DNA of 64,000 nucleotides, from contig NZ_FPEG01000003.1 in NCBI RefSeq assembly GCF_900117395.1, positions 1-64,000 on the forward strand. The letters run 5' to 3'. Shown here one piece after another: positions 38,301 through 46,150 of this stretch (positions within the stretch are counted from its first letter, which is position 1; each line of letters starts with the position of its first letter). Made by a program: the position numbers and the translations under genes. This DNA is from Agrococcus sp. Marseille-P2731 (GTDB taxonomy: Bacteria > Actinomycetota > Actinomycetes > Actinomycetales > Microbacteriaceae). The notes beneath the pieces were generated by a model that was given only the letters and a program-made list of their open reading frames with translations, was not told where the DNA came from and did no database searches.

Positions 38301-38450
38301 GAGCTGCGGGCCGGTGGGCGCAGCGTCGGCGTCATCAGCCACGTGCAGCAGATGCAGGAGCGCATCCCAGCCCGCATCCGCGTCGTGCTGGAGCCTGGCG
38401 GCGGCAGCCGCATCGACGTCTCCCCCGCCGGAGCGCCCGCGACCGGCTGA
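35388..38450 (+). CDS. sbcC: DNA repair ATPase SbcC
   Basis: A 1020-residue SMC-like ATPase, partner of SbcD. Walker A GPTGAGKST is at 35-43. A long coiled coil rich in Ala, Glu and Arg follows on both sides of the zinc hook, CPVC at 536-539. The C-terminal half has the signature SLSSGETFLASLAL and Walker B LFVDEGFGSLD. The frame is continuous and the length normal. The start overlaps the sbcD stop, so the two subunits are coupled. Confidence 0.95.
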   Translation: MRLLRLAGAAFGPFRQEFAIDFAAFEADGVYLIAGPTGAGKSTILDAVTFALYGSAPRYAGRQQHLRSDLAGPEQATWVELELAVGERVLRVRRSPEYERPKQRGTGTTKERASAQLLELIDGEWRAVSTNVGDVGVEVGRTLGLTKDEFLQVILLAQSGFAKFLAASSDERKLLLQRLFGTGSMRRLRELLLEDARSVETERSDLERVRDERGGRVRAVLDDLRQGAPAGDDAPAADAPADAAVIDEALLESAAAALDSRVAAAEGTAERAARGEREARLERDAARALAERFARRAAAEGSLGRLDEVADAIDAERAILADADRAAEAASALDRWDRADRAAERTATAATAATDALLRAGLLEEAALPDAASAGAQSAPTPERDAVEQAHASAADDVALAGTAVRLEAELPALEREATATAAAAAAADAAVDGARRERTEAPSHREAIAQARERAATIAAGLGAAERAVDAGRERLEARVEADRLLRPLERARESAATTAAAQAAAAGEAQRLQAARLAGIAGEIASSLADGEACPVCGAIEHPAPHAPGADAVTADDVGEALDAAEQAAAASRAANDTLGELERRLAAVEARAGDDDRSALEAALAEAESECAACTEAERERARQVALLAAHDEEARGRDERIAELEQHAARARSAEAAAAARLVDARQRLVEARGEHASASALLAERTARARTLRDWLDADAEHRRTLAERSEAAAAGAAALAEHGLPARETTAAMRLAPGDRTTLRQRIRAHDDAVASARGVLAQPDLADLEGEAPALAPLDAALEATEAAARDAGKAAAAASTSRDHTLADIAAARQAIRALADGAAEATTVRALSRALQGDNELRQDIETYVLATRLGAIIDAANLRLTTMTGGRFSLLHDESTAYRRKASGLGIEVLDAHTGVPRTAASLSSGETFLASLALALGLADVVQAESGGVSLETLFVDEGFGSLDQDTLEAALATLDELRAGGRSVGVISHVQQMQERIPARIRVVLEPGGGSRIDVSPAGAPATG

Positions 38451-38499
38451 GCGCGCCGGCAGATCCAGGGGCCGCAGGGGACGCACTGCGCGCGCTGGG

Positions 38500-38505
38500 T
38501 AGGCT
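38500..38505 (+). promoter_or_regulatory. -10 hexamer TAGGCT for a leaderless LOG-gene transcript
   Basis: TAGGCT ends 7 nt before the ATG at 38513, with a run of C between and no Shine-Dalgarno. Confidence 0.5.
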
Positions 38506-38512
38506 CCCCCGC

Positions 38513-39673
38513 ATGCGCGACTTCGATCAGCGACCGCAGCACGGCCGACGGCTCGACATCTCGTCGATCGCGGCGTTCGACCACTTCTCCCGCGACGCCG
38601 CGAGCATGCACGGCTGGCGCATCCAGGACGTCGACCTGCGCCAGCACGGCGACGTGCTCGAGCGCCTGCACGGCGACGGCGCCCTCATCATGGGCTCCGA
38701 TCTGCCGCAGCAGGCCAAGGAGCGGCTGATCAGCGAAGGCGCGCTCGTCTTCGACGACGTGCCCGACACGCCGTTCAACGCCTACCGCTCCTCGCTCTAC
38801 ACGCCTGACGAGCTCGTGCAGGGCATCGAGCACGGGTACGCCGAGAGCTTCGACGCGCGGGTCTACGCCTGGTCGCGCACGCGCCACCACGACGTCGCCG
38901 ACACGTTGGCGGCAGCGCTGCACGACCACTCGATCGACGACGCCCTCGCTGAGTGGGTGCAGGGCAAGCAGATCGTCGGCATCATGGGCGGCCACGCGCT
39001 GTCGCGCGACTCCGACGAGTACCGCCAGACCGCGCACCTCGCGCACGGGCTGGCGCGCGCCGGCCGCATCGTCGCCACCGGCGGCGGCCCGGGGGCGATG
39101 GAGGCCGGCAACCTCGGCGCGCGGGCCGTCGCGCTCTCACCGGACCAGCTCGACGCCGCCATCGACGAGCTCGCGGCCGTCGCCTCCTTCCACGGTGCCA
39201 TCCCGGAGTGGATCGCCTCGGCGCGCAGCATCGCGAAGCGCGTCGGCGACGGCGTCTCGCTCGGCATCCCCACCTGGCACTACGGGCACGAGCCGCCCAA
39301 CTCCTTCGCGACCTCCATCGCGAAGTACTTCCAGAACTCCATGCGGGAGGACATCCTGCTGCGGGTCGCGAACGCCGGCATCGTCGTGCTGCCCGGCGGC
39401 GGTGGCACGACCCAGGAGATCTTCCAGGACGCGTGCGAGAACTCCTATGCCGAGGAGGGCGCGTGGGCGCCGCTCGTGCTCGTCGGCGAGCGGTTCTGGA
39501 CCGAGACGCTGCCCGCGTGGCCCCTGCTTCAGGCGGTCATGCGCGGCAAGCCGGGCGAGGCCGGCATCGCGCTCGTCGACACGGCGGCGGATGCGGTGGC
39601 CAGGATCGCGGCGTTCGAGCCGTCACCGGGCGGCTCGGCGCTGCACGCGGCGGCGCCAGAGGATCGCCGCTGA
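38513..39673 (+). CDS. Large LOG-family (nucleotide-binding) protein
   Basis: A 386-residue protein of the LOG/PpnN superfamily. The Rossmann-type core carries GGGPGAMEAGN at about 190-200 and PGGGGTTQEIF at about 295, the two conserved motifs that bind the nucleotide and catalyse N-glycosidic cleavage of nucleoside monophosphates. The core is preceded by about 140 residues of an extra N-terminal domain. It is much longer than the cytokinin-forming LOG proteins (about 190 residues), and closer in size to PpnN (about 450). The substrate is not clear from sequence. Confidence 0.8.
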   Translation: MRDFDQRPQHGRRLDISSIAAFDHFSRDAASMHGWRIQDVDLRQHGDVLERLHGDGALIMGSDLPQQAKERLISEGALVFDDVPDTPFNAYRSSLYTPDELVQGIEHGYAESFDARVYAWSRTRHHDVADTLAAALHDHSIDDALAEWVQGKQIVGIMGGHALSRDSDEYRQTAHLAHGLARAGRIVATGGGPGAMEAGNLGARAVALSPDQLDAAIDELAAVASFHGAIPEWIASARSIAKRVGDGVSLGIPTWHYGHEPPNSFATSIAKYFQNSMREDILLRVANAGIVVLPGGGGTTQEIFQDACENSYAEEGAWAPLVLVGERFWTETLPAWPLLQAVMRGKPGEAGIALVDTAADAVARIAAFEPSPGGSALHAAAPEDRR

Positions 39674-39686
39674 TCCCAGGCGGCCC

Positions 39687-40391
39687 TCAAGCCTCGATCT
39701 CGCCGGCGATGCGGCGCTCGAGGTCGTGCGTGGTGGCGTCGGGCAGGGCGATGAGCCCGTCGAGCTCGCGGCGCGCCTGCCGATAGGCGCTCTGCCGCTC
39801 CGCCGGGGTCGACGCCTCGTTCTCGGCGAGCGCCATCAGGCGCTGCGCGGACTGCAGGCGGCCGCGCTCGGCGTCGTCGAAGTCGCTCTGCGCGCGCCGC
39901 TTCGCCTCGCGCACCGCTGCTTCGAAGGCCACCTCGTAGTCGCGCACGGCGTCGCGGTAGCGCTCGAGCGCGCCCTCGACGCGCAGCGCGCCCGGCTCAT
40001 CCGGTCGCAGCCCGTCGGCGACCCGCTTCGCGCGATGGAAGGTCTGCGTCAGCGGCTCGCGCATGTCGGTCACGAGCGGGTAGTCGATGAGCTTCGCGAC
40101 ATCCAGCTCGAAGTCGAGCCAGCGTCGGTCGACCTCGTCATGATCGGCGAGGATCCGCTCGATCTGCCGATCGCGGTTCGCAGCGGCCTCCGCCCTCGCG
40201 CTGTCCGCGGCGGACGCCGAGGCGCCCTCGACGGGAGCCATCGGCGCCCGGCGCACGCGCTCGAGCTCGATCCTGTCGCGGCGCCGACGCTCGTTGTACT
40301 TCGCGACGCCGCCGACCCATCCGCCCACCGCCGGCCCGATGATGAAGATGAGCCACCAGTAGCTGCCGGCGAAGCGCAGGATCTCTTCCAC
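39687..40391 (-). CDS. Conserved membrane-anchored coiled-coil protein
   Basis: A 234-residue protein of unknown function. One helix at about 10-30 (FAGSYWWLIFIIGPAVGGWVG), a basic stop-transfer segment (KYNERRRRDRIELERVRR), then a long Ala/Arg/Glu-rich helical region with likely coiled coils. GTG start at 40391, supported by a TAGATT hexamer 6 nt upstream. Convergent with the LOG gene (13 bp between stops). Similar proteins are seen in Microbacteriaceae, but I can assign no function. Confidence 0.75.
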   Translation of the reverse strand: MEEILRFAGSYWWLIFIIGPAVGGWVGGVAKYNERRRRDRIELERVRRAPMAPVEGASASAADSARAEAAANRDRQIERILADHDEVDRRWLDFELDVAKLIDYPLVTDMREPLTQTFHRAKRVADGLRPDEPGALRVEGALERYRDAVRDYEVAFEAAVREAKRRAQSDFDDAERGRLQSAQRLMALAENEASTPAERQSAYRQARRELDGLIALPDATTHDLERRIAGEIEA

Positions 40392-40397
40392 GCCCGC

Positions 40398-40403
40398 AAT
40401 CTA
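40398..40403 (-). promoter_or_regulatory. -10 hexamer TAGATT for a leaderless transcript
   Basis: TAGATT on the minus strand ends 6 nt before the GTG at 40391; the gap reads GCGGGC. Confidence 0.5.
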
Positions 40404-40425
40404 TCGGGCGTCGGGGGCGGAGCCG

Positions 40426-41967
40426 TCAGGCGCGGGGTGCCCCCTCGGCCTCGCGCACGACGGGCTCCTCCGCGGCGTGACCGGCGAGTGCCTGCTCGGG
40501 CTCCTCGGCGACGACGTCCGCGGGCTTGCGCATCCAGAACGTCGCGGCGACACCCACGAGCCACAGTGCCGCGGCGCCCATGAACGCCAGGCGCGCGCCC
40601 TCGAGCAGCGCGTCGCCGCGCGAGACGCCCTCGGCGACCAGCTGCCCCTGCCGCGTCGCCATGACCGTGACGAACAGCGCAGTGCCCGCGGCGCCAGCGA
40701 CCTGCTGCACGGTGCCGACGATGGCGGAGCCGTGGCCGTAGAGCCGCTTCGGCAGCGACGCGAGCGACACCGTGAACAGCGGCGGGAAGGTGAAGGCGAA
40801 GCCCAGCATCAGCACCATCTGCATGATGAGGACCATCCACCAGGGCGTCGTCGGGCTGAGGGTCGTGTAGAGCACGAGCGCCGCGAGCACGACCAGGCCG
40901 CCGGGGATGACGAGGGGCCGCGGGCCGAAGCGGTCGTAGAGGTTGCCGACCACAGGACCGAGGAGGCCCGTGAGCAGCGCGCCGGGCATCGTGATGAGAC
41001 CGACCTGGAGCGGCTCGAGGCCCATGGAGTCCTGCAGGATGAGCGGCAGCATGATGAGCGTGCCGAACATCGCCGCCATCGCGAGCCCCATGATGATGAC
41101 CGTCGTGGTGAACAGCGGGTGGCGGAAGGTGCGCAGGTCGAGCAGCGCGTCGTCGCGGCGCTGCAGGCGCAGCTGACGCAGCACGAACGCGACGAGGCTC
41201 AGCACACCGACGCCGAGCGCCAGCGGCAGCTGCCAGGCGGGCAGGCCCTCGGCGCCGAGCAGCGAGAGGCCGTAGACGAGGCCGCCGAAGCCGAAGGCGG
41301 CGAGCGGGATCGACAGCCCGTCGAGCTTGGGGCGGTCGTCGAGCGCGGTGCTGCTGAGGTTGCGGGCGCCGATCAGGAGCATCAGCAGCGCGAGCGGTGC
41401 GACGCCGAGGAAGATCCAGCGCCACGAGCCGAACTGCAGGATCACGCCGGAGACGGTCGGGCCGAGTGCCGGTGCGACCGACATGACCATCGAGATCGTG
41501 CCCATGAAGGCGCCCCGGCGGGCGGGCGGGACGAGCTGCATGACCGTGGTCATGAGCAGCGGGAACACGATCGCCGTGCCGGAGGCCTGCACGATGCGGC
41601 CCAGCAGCAGCAGCGGGAAGGACGGGGCGAACCCGGCGACGATGCTGCCGAGGACGAACGTGCCCATGGCCGCGATGTAGAGCGTGCGCTTGCTGAAGCG
41701 CGCCATCAGCCAGCCGGTCGTCGGGATGACGACGGCCATCGTGAGGAGGAACGCGGTCGTGAGCCACTGCGCCGCGCGCTCGTCGATGCCGAGCATCGGG
41801 TCAGTGATGAGGGTGGAGATGGCGACGTTCATCGCCGTCTCGTTCAGGATCACGACGAAGGCCGACACCAGCAGGGTGGCGATGATGAGCGCGCCGCCGG
41901 CGGGCAGGCGCTGGGGCTCGGATGCGGTGTGCGGCACGGGCCGCTCGTTCTGGGTGTCGATCTGCAT
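40426..41967 (-). CDS. MFS multidrug efflux transporter, DHA2 family
   Basis: A 513-residue major facilitator with about 14 helices, typical of the DHA2 (EmrB/QacA) drug:proton antiporters. The N-terminal half carries ALIIATLLVSAFVVILNETAMNVA (in outline), the motif-A-like segment GWLMARFSKRTLYI and motif C near MSVAPALGPTVSGVIL. A hydrophilic C-terminal tail is rich in Glu and Ala. A GGAG lies before the ATG. The TetR operator at 42481 is 514 bp upstream, beyond the VOC gene and a hairpin. Confidence 0.9.
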   Translation of the reverse strand: MQIDTQNERPVPHTASEPQRLPAGGALIIATLLVSAFVVILNETAMNVAISTLITDPMLGIDERAAQWLTTAFLLTMAVVIPTTGWLMARFSKRTLYIAAMGTFVLGSIVAGFAPSFPLLLLGRIVQASGTAIVFPLLMTTVMQLVPPARRGAFMGTISMVMSVAPALGPTVSGVILQFGSWRWIFLGVAPLALLMLLIGARNLSSTALDDRPKLDGLSIPLAAFGFGGLVYGLSLLGAEGLPAWQLPLALGVGVLSLVAFVLRQLRLQRRDDALLDLRTFRHPLFTTTVIIMGLAMAAMFGTLIMLPLILQDSMGLEPLQVGLITMPGALLTGLLGPVVGNLYDRFGPRPLVIPGGLVVLAALVLYTTLSPTTPWWMVLIMQMVLMLGFAFTFPPLFTVSLASLPKRLYGHGSAIVGTVQQVAGAAGTALFVTVMATRQGQLVAEGVSRGDALLEGARLAFMGAAALWLVGVAATFWMRKPADVVAEEPEQALAGHAAEEPVVREAEGAPRA

Positions 41968-41988
41968 GGTGCTCCGGGAAGGCGACGA

Positions 41989-42020
41989 CGAACCCAGCGG
42001 GAGTGCTCCCGCTGGGTTCG
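41989..42020 (-). terminator. Perfect hairpin between the VOC and MFS genes
   Basis: A perfect 15-bp inverted repeat (arms 41989-42003 and 42006-42020) lies 30 bp past the VOC stop. It has no T-run. Read-through would link the VOC and MFS genes; otherwise it ends the VOC message and the MFS gene would need its own promoter. Confidence 0.7.
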
Positions 42021-42049
42021 CGTCGGTGCGTGAGAGAAGGCGGCGCAGG

Positions 42050-42457
42050 TCAGGCCTGCGGGACCTCCATGAAGAAGAAGTCGATGATGTGGCCGTCGGG
42101 ATCGGTGAGCTGACCGCCGTACATGCCCCACTCATCCGCCTTGACAGGCTTGGAAAGGGTACCGCCTGCGGTCGTGCCCGCTGAAGCGAACGCATCGACC
42201 TCCTCCTGGCTTCCCAAGAGCATGGCGAGCAGGTTCTCGACGGCGCCCTGCGGCGCGCGCCGCTGATCGCCGACCAGGAACTCGTCGAACTTGTCGTGCT
42301 CGAGCAGCATGATGGACGCCTGCTCGCTCACCACCATGCAGCTCGTGTCCTCGTCGCTGAACATCTCGTTCTTCGAGAAGCCGAGCGCGGTGTAGAAGTC
42401 GGTGGCACGCGCGATGTCGGCCACTGCGTAGTTGGGGAAGATCATCTGGACAGCCAT
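42050..42457 (-). CDS. VOC-fold (glyoxalase/bleomycin-resistance-like) protein
   Basis: A 135-residue VOC protein with two beta-alpha-beta-beta-beta units: IFPNYAVADIARATDFYTALGF (in outline) and GGQLTDPDGHIIDFFFMEVP at the end, the usual GHxxDF-type tail. ATG at 42457 with a strong GGAGGAGC before it. An upstream ATG would start in the operator, so I rejected it. The role may be drug binding or an unspecified metal enzyme. Divergent from the TetR gene. Confidence 0.88.
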   Translation of the reverse strand: MAVQMIFPNYAVADIARATDFYTALGFSKNEMFSDEDTSCMVVSEQASIMLLEHDKFDEFLVGDQRRAPQGAVENLLAMLLGSQEEVDAFASAGTTAGGTLSKPVKADEWGMYGGQLTDPDGHIIDFFFMEVPQA

Positions 42458-42480
42458 GGCCGCTCCTCCGTGCGAACGAG

Positions 42481-42497
42481 TGTGAACGGCGTTCACA
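42481..42497. promoter_or_regulatory. TetR operator, 17-bp palindrome
   Basis: TGTGAACG-G-CGTTCACA: two perfect 8-bp arms around one base. It sits between the VOC start (42457) and the TetR start (42530), within both promoter regions. This is the size and position expected for binding of a TetR dimer, so TetR likely represses both directions. Confidence 0.82.
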
Positions 42498-42529
42498 TTA
42501 GGTGTCGCAGGCATGTAGCGTCAAGAGCG

Positions 42530-43180
42530 ATGGCACGATCGGGCTACTTCCACGGCGACCTGCGCAGAGCGCTGCTCGACGCCGGCCTCGAAGCTGCCCG
42601 CGCGGGCGGGCCCGACGCGGTGAGCGTGCGAGAGCTGGCCCGCGCAGCGGGCGTCGCACCCTCGGCGGTCTACCGGCACTTCGACAGCCACGAGTCGCTC
42701 GTCTCGGCGCTCGCGCTGCGCGCGCTGGCGCAGGTCGCGGATGCGATGGAGCACGAGATCGAGCAGGTCCCGATCGCAGGCGGTGATGGCGCCGACCGCG
42801 CGTGGGCCGACGGCGCGATCGCAGCGGTCGGCCTCGGCTACATCGGTTGGGCGTGGCGCGAGCCGGGGCTCTTCCGCCTCGCGTTCCGCGTGCACCGAGA
42901 CCTCGACGCCGTGCACCTCGACGAGGCGCGGGGCGCCTGCGGCCGCACGCCCTACGAGCAGCTCGAGCGAGCACTCGACGCGCTCGCCGCCGCTGGCGAG
43001 CTCTCCCCCGCCGCTCGCCCCGGCGCCGAGGCGCTGGCCTGGTCGGCCGTGCACGGCTTCGCATCCCTCACGGTGGAGGGCCCGCTCCGCTCGCTCGATG
43101 CCGACACCCGGCGGATGCTCTCGTGGCGCGTCGTCGAGATGGTGCGCCTGGGGCTCTCGGCGACACCGCCGTCGCCGTGA
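42530..43180 (+). CDS. TetR/AcrR-family transcription repressor
   Basis: A 216-residue regulator. The N-terminal helix-turn-helix is typical: LLDAGLEAARAGGPDAVSVRELARAAGVAPSAVYRHFDSHESL (residues about 15-57). The C-terminal part is a ligand-binding helical domain. The ATG follows a TAGCGT hexamer by 8 nt. The stop overlaps the start of the FUSC gene (GTGA), so the two are coupled. The ligand is unknown. Confidence 0.92.
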   Translation: MARSGYFHGDLRRALLDAGLEAARAGGPDAVSVRELARAAGVAPSAVYRHFDSHESLVSALALRALAQVADAMEHEIEQVPIAGGDGADRAWADGAIAAVGLGYIGWAWREPGLFRLAFRVHRDLDAVHLDEARGACGRTPYEQLERALDALAAAGELSPAARPGAEALAWSAVHGFASLTVEGPLRSLDADTRRMLSWRVVEMVRLGLSATPPSP

Positions 43181-44217
43181 GCGCGCCGGGGTTCCGCGAG
43201 GCGCTGCTCGCGTTCGGCCCGCACGACGGCGCGCACCGCGTCGCGCTGCGCGTGATGCTCTCGACCGTCGCGCCGCTGCTGGTGCTGCTGGCGATCGGCC
43301 GCATCGAGCTGGCGGCGTTCGCGGCGTTCGGATCCTTCGCCGCCCTGTACGGGCGCAACCGCGTGCACCTGCCCCGGCTCGTCATGCAGCTGACGGCTGC
43401 AGCGGTGATGGTCGCCGCCGTCGCGCTCGGCGCGCTCGTGGCGACCCTGCCGGAGCCCGCGTGGGCGATGGTGCTCGGCGGCGCGGCCTTCGCGGGGCTC
43501 GTCTCCGTCATCTCCGATGCCGAGGACTGGCATCCGCCCGGGGTGCTCTTCGCGCTGTTCGCCTTCAGCGGCTCTGCCTCGATCCCGAGCGTCGGGCTCT
43601 CCGATGTCGGGATCGCCGCGCTCGTGGCGGCGTGCGCCGCCGCGTTCGCGGTGCTCGTGGGCACCGCGGGCACCGCGCTGCGCGTCGCGCGCGGGCTGCC
43701 GCAGGCGGAGGCGCTGCCGGTCGACCGCGACTACCGCCTGCGCGACCGCCACCGGGTGCAGCTGCGCCGCGTCGGCCGCTACGCAGCCAGCGTCGTGCTC
43801 GCCGGCGGCCTCGCCATCGTGCTCGGCATCGGCCACCCCTACTGGGCGATGGTCTCCGCGGTGGTCCCCCATGCGGCCGGTGCCGTGACCGCGGGGATCG
43901 CCCGCGGCATCCACCGCATCCTGGGCACCGCGGTGGGCGTCCTGCTCGCGGCCGGAGTGCTCGCGCTGGACCCGGGCGACCTGCTCATCGTCGCGCTGAT
44001 GGGCGCGGCGGTCTTCGGCGCCGAGCTGCTCATCGGCCGCAACTACGGCATCGCGATGGTCTTCGTCACACCGCTGGCCCTGCTCGCAGTGCACCTGGCC
44101 TCGCCGACGCCGGTGGAGGTGCTGCTCGTCGACCGGCTCCTGGAGTCGATCATCGGCGCGCTCGTGGGCATCGCCGTCGGGCTCGCCACCGCGCGCTGGT
44201 GGACGCGGCGGCCGTGA
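43177..44217 (+). CDS. FUSC-family inner-membrane protein
   Basis: A 346-residue membrane protein with a GTG start and about ten to twelve helices in two similar halves (for example AFAAFGSFAALYGRNRVHLPR and IGHPYWAMVSAVVPHAAG). This pattern matches the FUSC family (fusaric-acid resistance, AaeB-like aromatic acid efflux). It lacks the long cytoplasmic domains of proteobacterial members. Coupled to tetR, so expression is presumably controlled by the same ligand. Confidence 0.85.
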   Translation: MSAPGFREALLAFGPHDGAHRVALRVMLSTVAPLLVLLAIGRIELAAFAAFGSFAALYGRNRVHLPRLVMQLTAAAVMVAAVALGALVATLPEPAWAMVLGGAAFAGLVSVISDAEDWHPPGVLFALFAFSGSASIPSVGLSDVGIAALVAACAAAFAVLVGTAGTALRVARGLPQAEALPVDRDYRLRDRHRVQLRRVGRYAASVVLAGGLAIVLGIGHPYWAMVSAVVPHAAGAVTAGIARGIHRILGTAVGVLLAAGVLALDPGDLLIVALMGAAVFGAELLIGRNYGIAMVFVTPLALLAVHLASPTPVEVLLVDRLLESIIGALVGIAVGLATARWWTRRP

Positions 44218-44284
44218 ACCACCCGCGCGCCGGACGGCGACGGGTCTGCGGCGGCTCGACGCCTGCGCGTGCTATCAAGAATGC

Positions 44285-44917
44285 ATGCCCCTCATCTCGG
44301 CTCGCGACCGCGATCCGGACGACCCCTTCTTCACGCGCATCCTGACCCTGCCCAACATCGTCACCCTCGCACGGCTGCTGCTGCTCGTGCCGGTGTGCTG
44401 GCTGATCGTCGTCGGTGCACCGGGTTCATGGCTGCCCGTGATCCTGCTCGCGCTCTGGGCGGCGACGGACTGGATCGACGGCGTGCTCGCGCGCGCCCTG
44501 CACCAGGAGTCGCGCCTGGGCGAGGTGCTCGACCCGGTCGCCGACCGCATCGGCATCATCGGCGTGACCCTCGCGCTCGCGCTCGGCGGCGCGGTCGACT
44601 GGTGGATCCTCGCGGTGCTGTTCGCGGTCGACGTCGCCACGGTCGCGCTCGCCGGCCAGGCGGCCCGCGACGGCAGCATCCACGTGTCGTGGGCCGGCAA
44701 GGTGCGCACGGCGCTGCTGCTCACCGCCATCGTGGTGCTGCTGATCGGCCACACGGTGCTCCCCTGGGCGATGCCGGTCGGCATGACCCTGATGGTGCTC
44801 GGCGTCGGCCTGCACGTCGTGGCCGGCATCGATTACATCGTGCAGGCGCGACGCCCGCGACGGGTGCAGACTGGAGAGGTGCAGCAGACGGGTGGGATCG
44901 ATGAGGGAGATCGATGA
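44285..44917 (+). CDS. CDP-alcohol phosphatidyltransferase family protein
   Basis: A 210-residue membrane enzyme. The motif of the family is complete: D62xxDG(65-66)xxAR(69-70), then G79, D83 and D87 in DWIDGVLARALHQESRLG followed by EVLDPVADR. It transfers a phosphatidyl group from CDP-diacylglycerol to an alcohol such as glycerol phosphate or inositol. The acceptor is not determined; similarity is nearest to the PgsA-like group. A TATCAA element lies 6 nt before the ATG, a weaker leaderless pattern. Stop overlaps the next start (ATGA). Confidence 0.88.
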   Translation: MPLISARDRDPDDPFFTRILTLPNIVTLARLLLLVPVCWLIVVGAPGSWLPVILLALWAATDWIDGVLARALHQESRLGEVLDPVADRIGIIGVTLALALGGAVDWWILAVLFAVDVATVALAGQAARDGSIHVSWAGKVRTALLLTAIVVLLIGHTVLPWAMPVGMTLMVLGVGLHVVAGIDYIVQARRPRRVQTGEVQQTGGIDEGDR

Positions 44918-45375
44918 GCGACTGGCTTGACGACCGCGAGCGGATCGCCGCACGGGTCGAGGACGTGATGGCCGGGTGGCACGACACGGTCGAGCGCGTC
45001 GCCGGCGAGGACGGCGACGCCGACTCCATCGTCGGTCGCGACGGTTCCAAGGTGTCGGCGATCCTGCTGCTCGACGAGGAGAACGTCGAGGCGCTCGTCG
45101 AGGCCGAGGCCGATGGCACCCTCGCGCAGTGGCTGCGCGACGAGCTCGCTGAGGACGACGAGCGCGACGACGACGACGCCGATGAGGAGGGCGGCGAGCT
45201 CGACGCCGCCGCCGACGCCTGGCTCGGCGACGACGCCGATGCCCCCGCTGACGACCCCCTGGTCGTTCCCGCTCCGGCGCCCACCGCATCCGCCGTCGAC
45301 GATGGCGACGACTTCGACCTCGACGACTGGGACGACCCGGAGGCCGACGCGCTCATCGACGAGCTGCCTCGCTGA
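44914..45375 (+). CDS. Small highly acidic protein, unknown function
   Basis: A 153-residue protein with a folded-looking first half (ILLLDEENVEALVEAEADGTLAQWL, in outline) and a very acidic second half (about half Asp and Glu, ending EADALIDELPR). No known domain recognised. It is coupled by ATGA to the phosphatidyltransferase gene, so it may be co-regulated with it. The charge suggests a disordered, possibly binding or buffering role. Confidence 0.65.
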   Translation: MSDWLDDRERIAARVEDVMAGWHDTVERVAGEDGDADSIVGRDGSKVSAILLLDEENVEALVEAEADGTLAQWLRDELAEDDERDDDDADEEGGELDAAADAWLGDDADAPADDPLVVPAPAPTASAVDDGDDFDLDDWDDPEADALIDELPR

Positions 45376-45445
45376 GCCCCACGCGCTGACGGCCCGCGCG
45401 AGCCCGCGTCGGAATCGTTCCGCGACTCGCGCTGTTGCCTCGAGC

Positions 45446-46150
45446 ATGCAGATCGACATCTGGTCAGACGTGGCGTGCCCGTGGTGCTTCATCGGCAAGC
45501 GGCGGTTCGAGCGGGCGCTGCGCGCCTGGGAGCACGGGGACGAGGTCGAGGTGACGTGGCACTCGTACCAGCTCGACCCGAGCCTGCCGGAGCACTACGA
45601 CGGCACCGAGGCCGAGTACCTCGCTGAGCGCAAGGGCATGCCGGTCGCGCAGGTGCGCGAGATGTTCCAGCACGTGACGCAGCAGGCCGCCGGTGAGGGC
45701 CTCGCCTACGACTTCGACGCCCTCGTCGTCGCCAACAGCCTGCGCGCGCACCAGCTGCTGCACCTGGCGAAGGCGCACGCCCGGGCCGGGGTCGCGGATG
45801 CGGTGAAGGACGCGCTCCTGTCGGCCCACTTCGAGCGCGGGGTCGACATCGGCGACGTCGACGCGCTGGTCGCGATCGGCACGAGCGCGGGCCTCGACGA
45901 GCGGGAGATCCGCGAGGCGCTCGCCGACGAGCGGCACCTGCCGGCGGTGCGCGCCGACATCGCGCAGGCGCAGGAGCTGGGCGTCACGGGCGTGCCGTTC
46001 TTCGTCTTCGACATGCGGCTGGGGCTCTCCGGCGCCCAGCCCGCCGAGGTCTTCGCGCAGGCGCTCGAGCAGGCGCGCACGCTCGCGCTCGATGCGGGCA
46101 CTGGCGAGGCCGCCGCGCCCGAGTCGGCTCAGGGGCGCCGCGCCACGTAG
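45446..46150 (+). CDS. DsbA-family oxidoreductase (FrnE-like)
   Basis: A 234-residue cytoplasmic thioredoxin-fold protein with an inserted helical domain. The active site is CPWC in DVACPWCFIGKRRFE, near residues 11-14. The cis-Pro motif is in ELGVTGVPFFVF. No signal peptide. FrnE-like members act as disulfide isomerases or in stress tolerance; the substrate is not known. Its last 22 bp overlap the end of the methyltransferase gene on the other strand. Confidence 0.92.
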   Translation: MQIDIWSDVACPWCFIGKRRFERALRAWEHGDEVEVTWHSYQLDPSLPEHYDGTEAEYLAERKGMPVAQVREMFQHVTQQAAGEGLAYDFDALVVANSLRAHQLLHLAKAHARAGVADAVKDALLSAHFERGVDIGDVDALVAIGTSAGLDEREIREALADERHLPAVRADIAQAQELGVTGVPFFVFDMRLGLSGAQPAEVFAQALEQARTLALDAGTGEAAAPESAQGRRAT

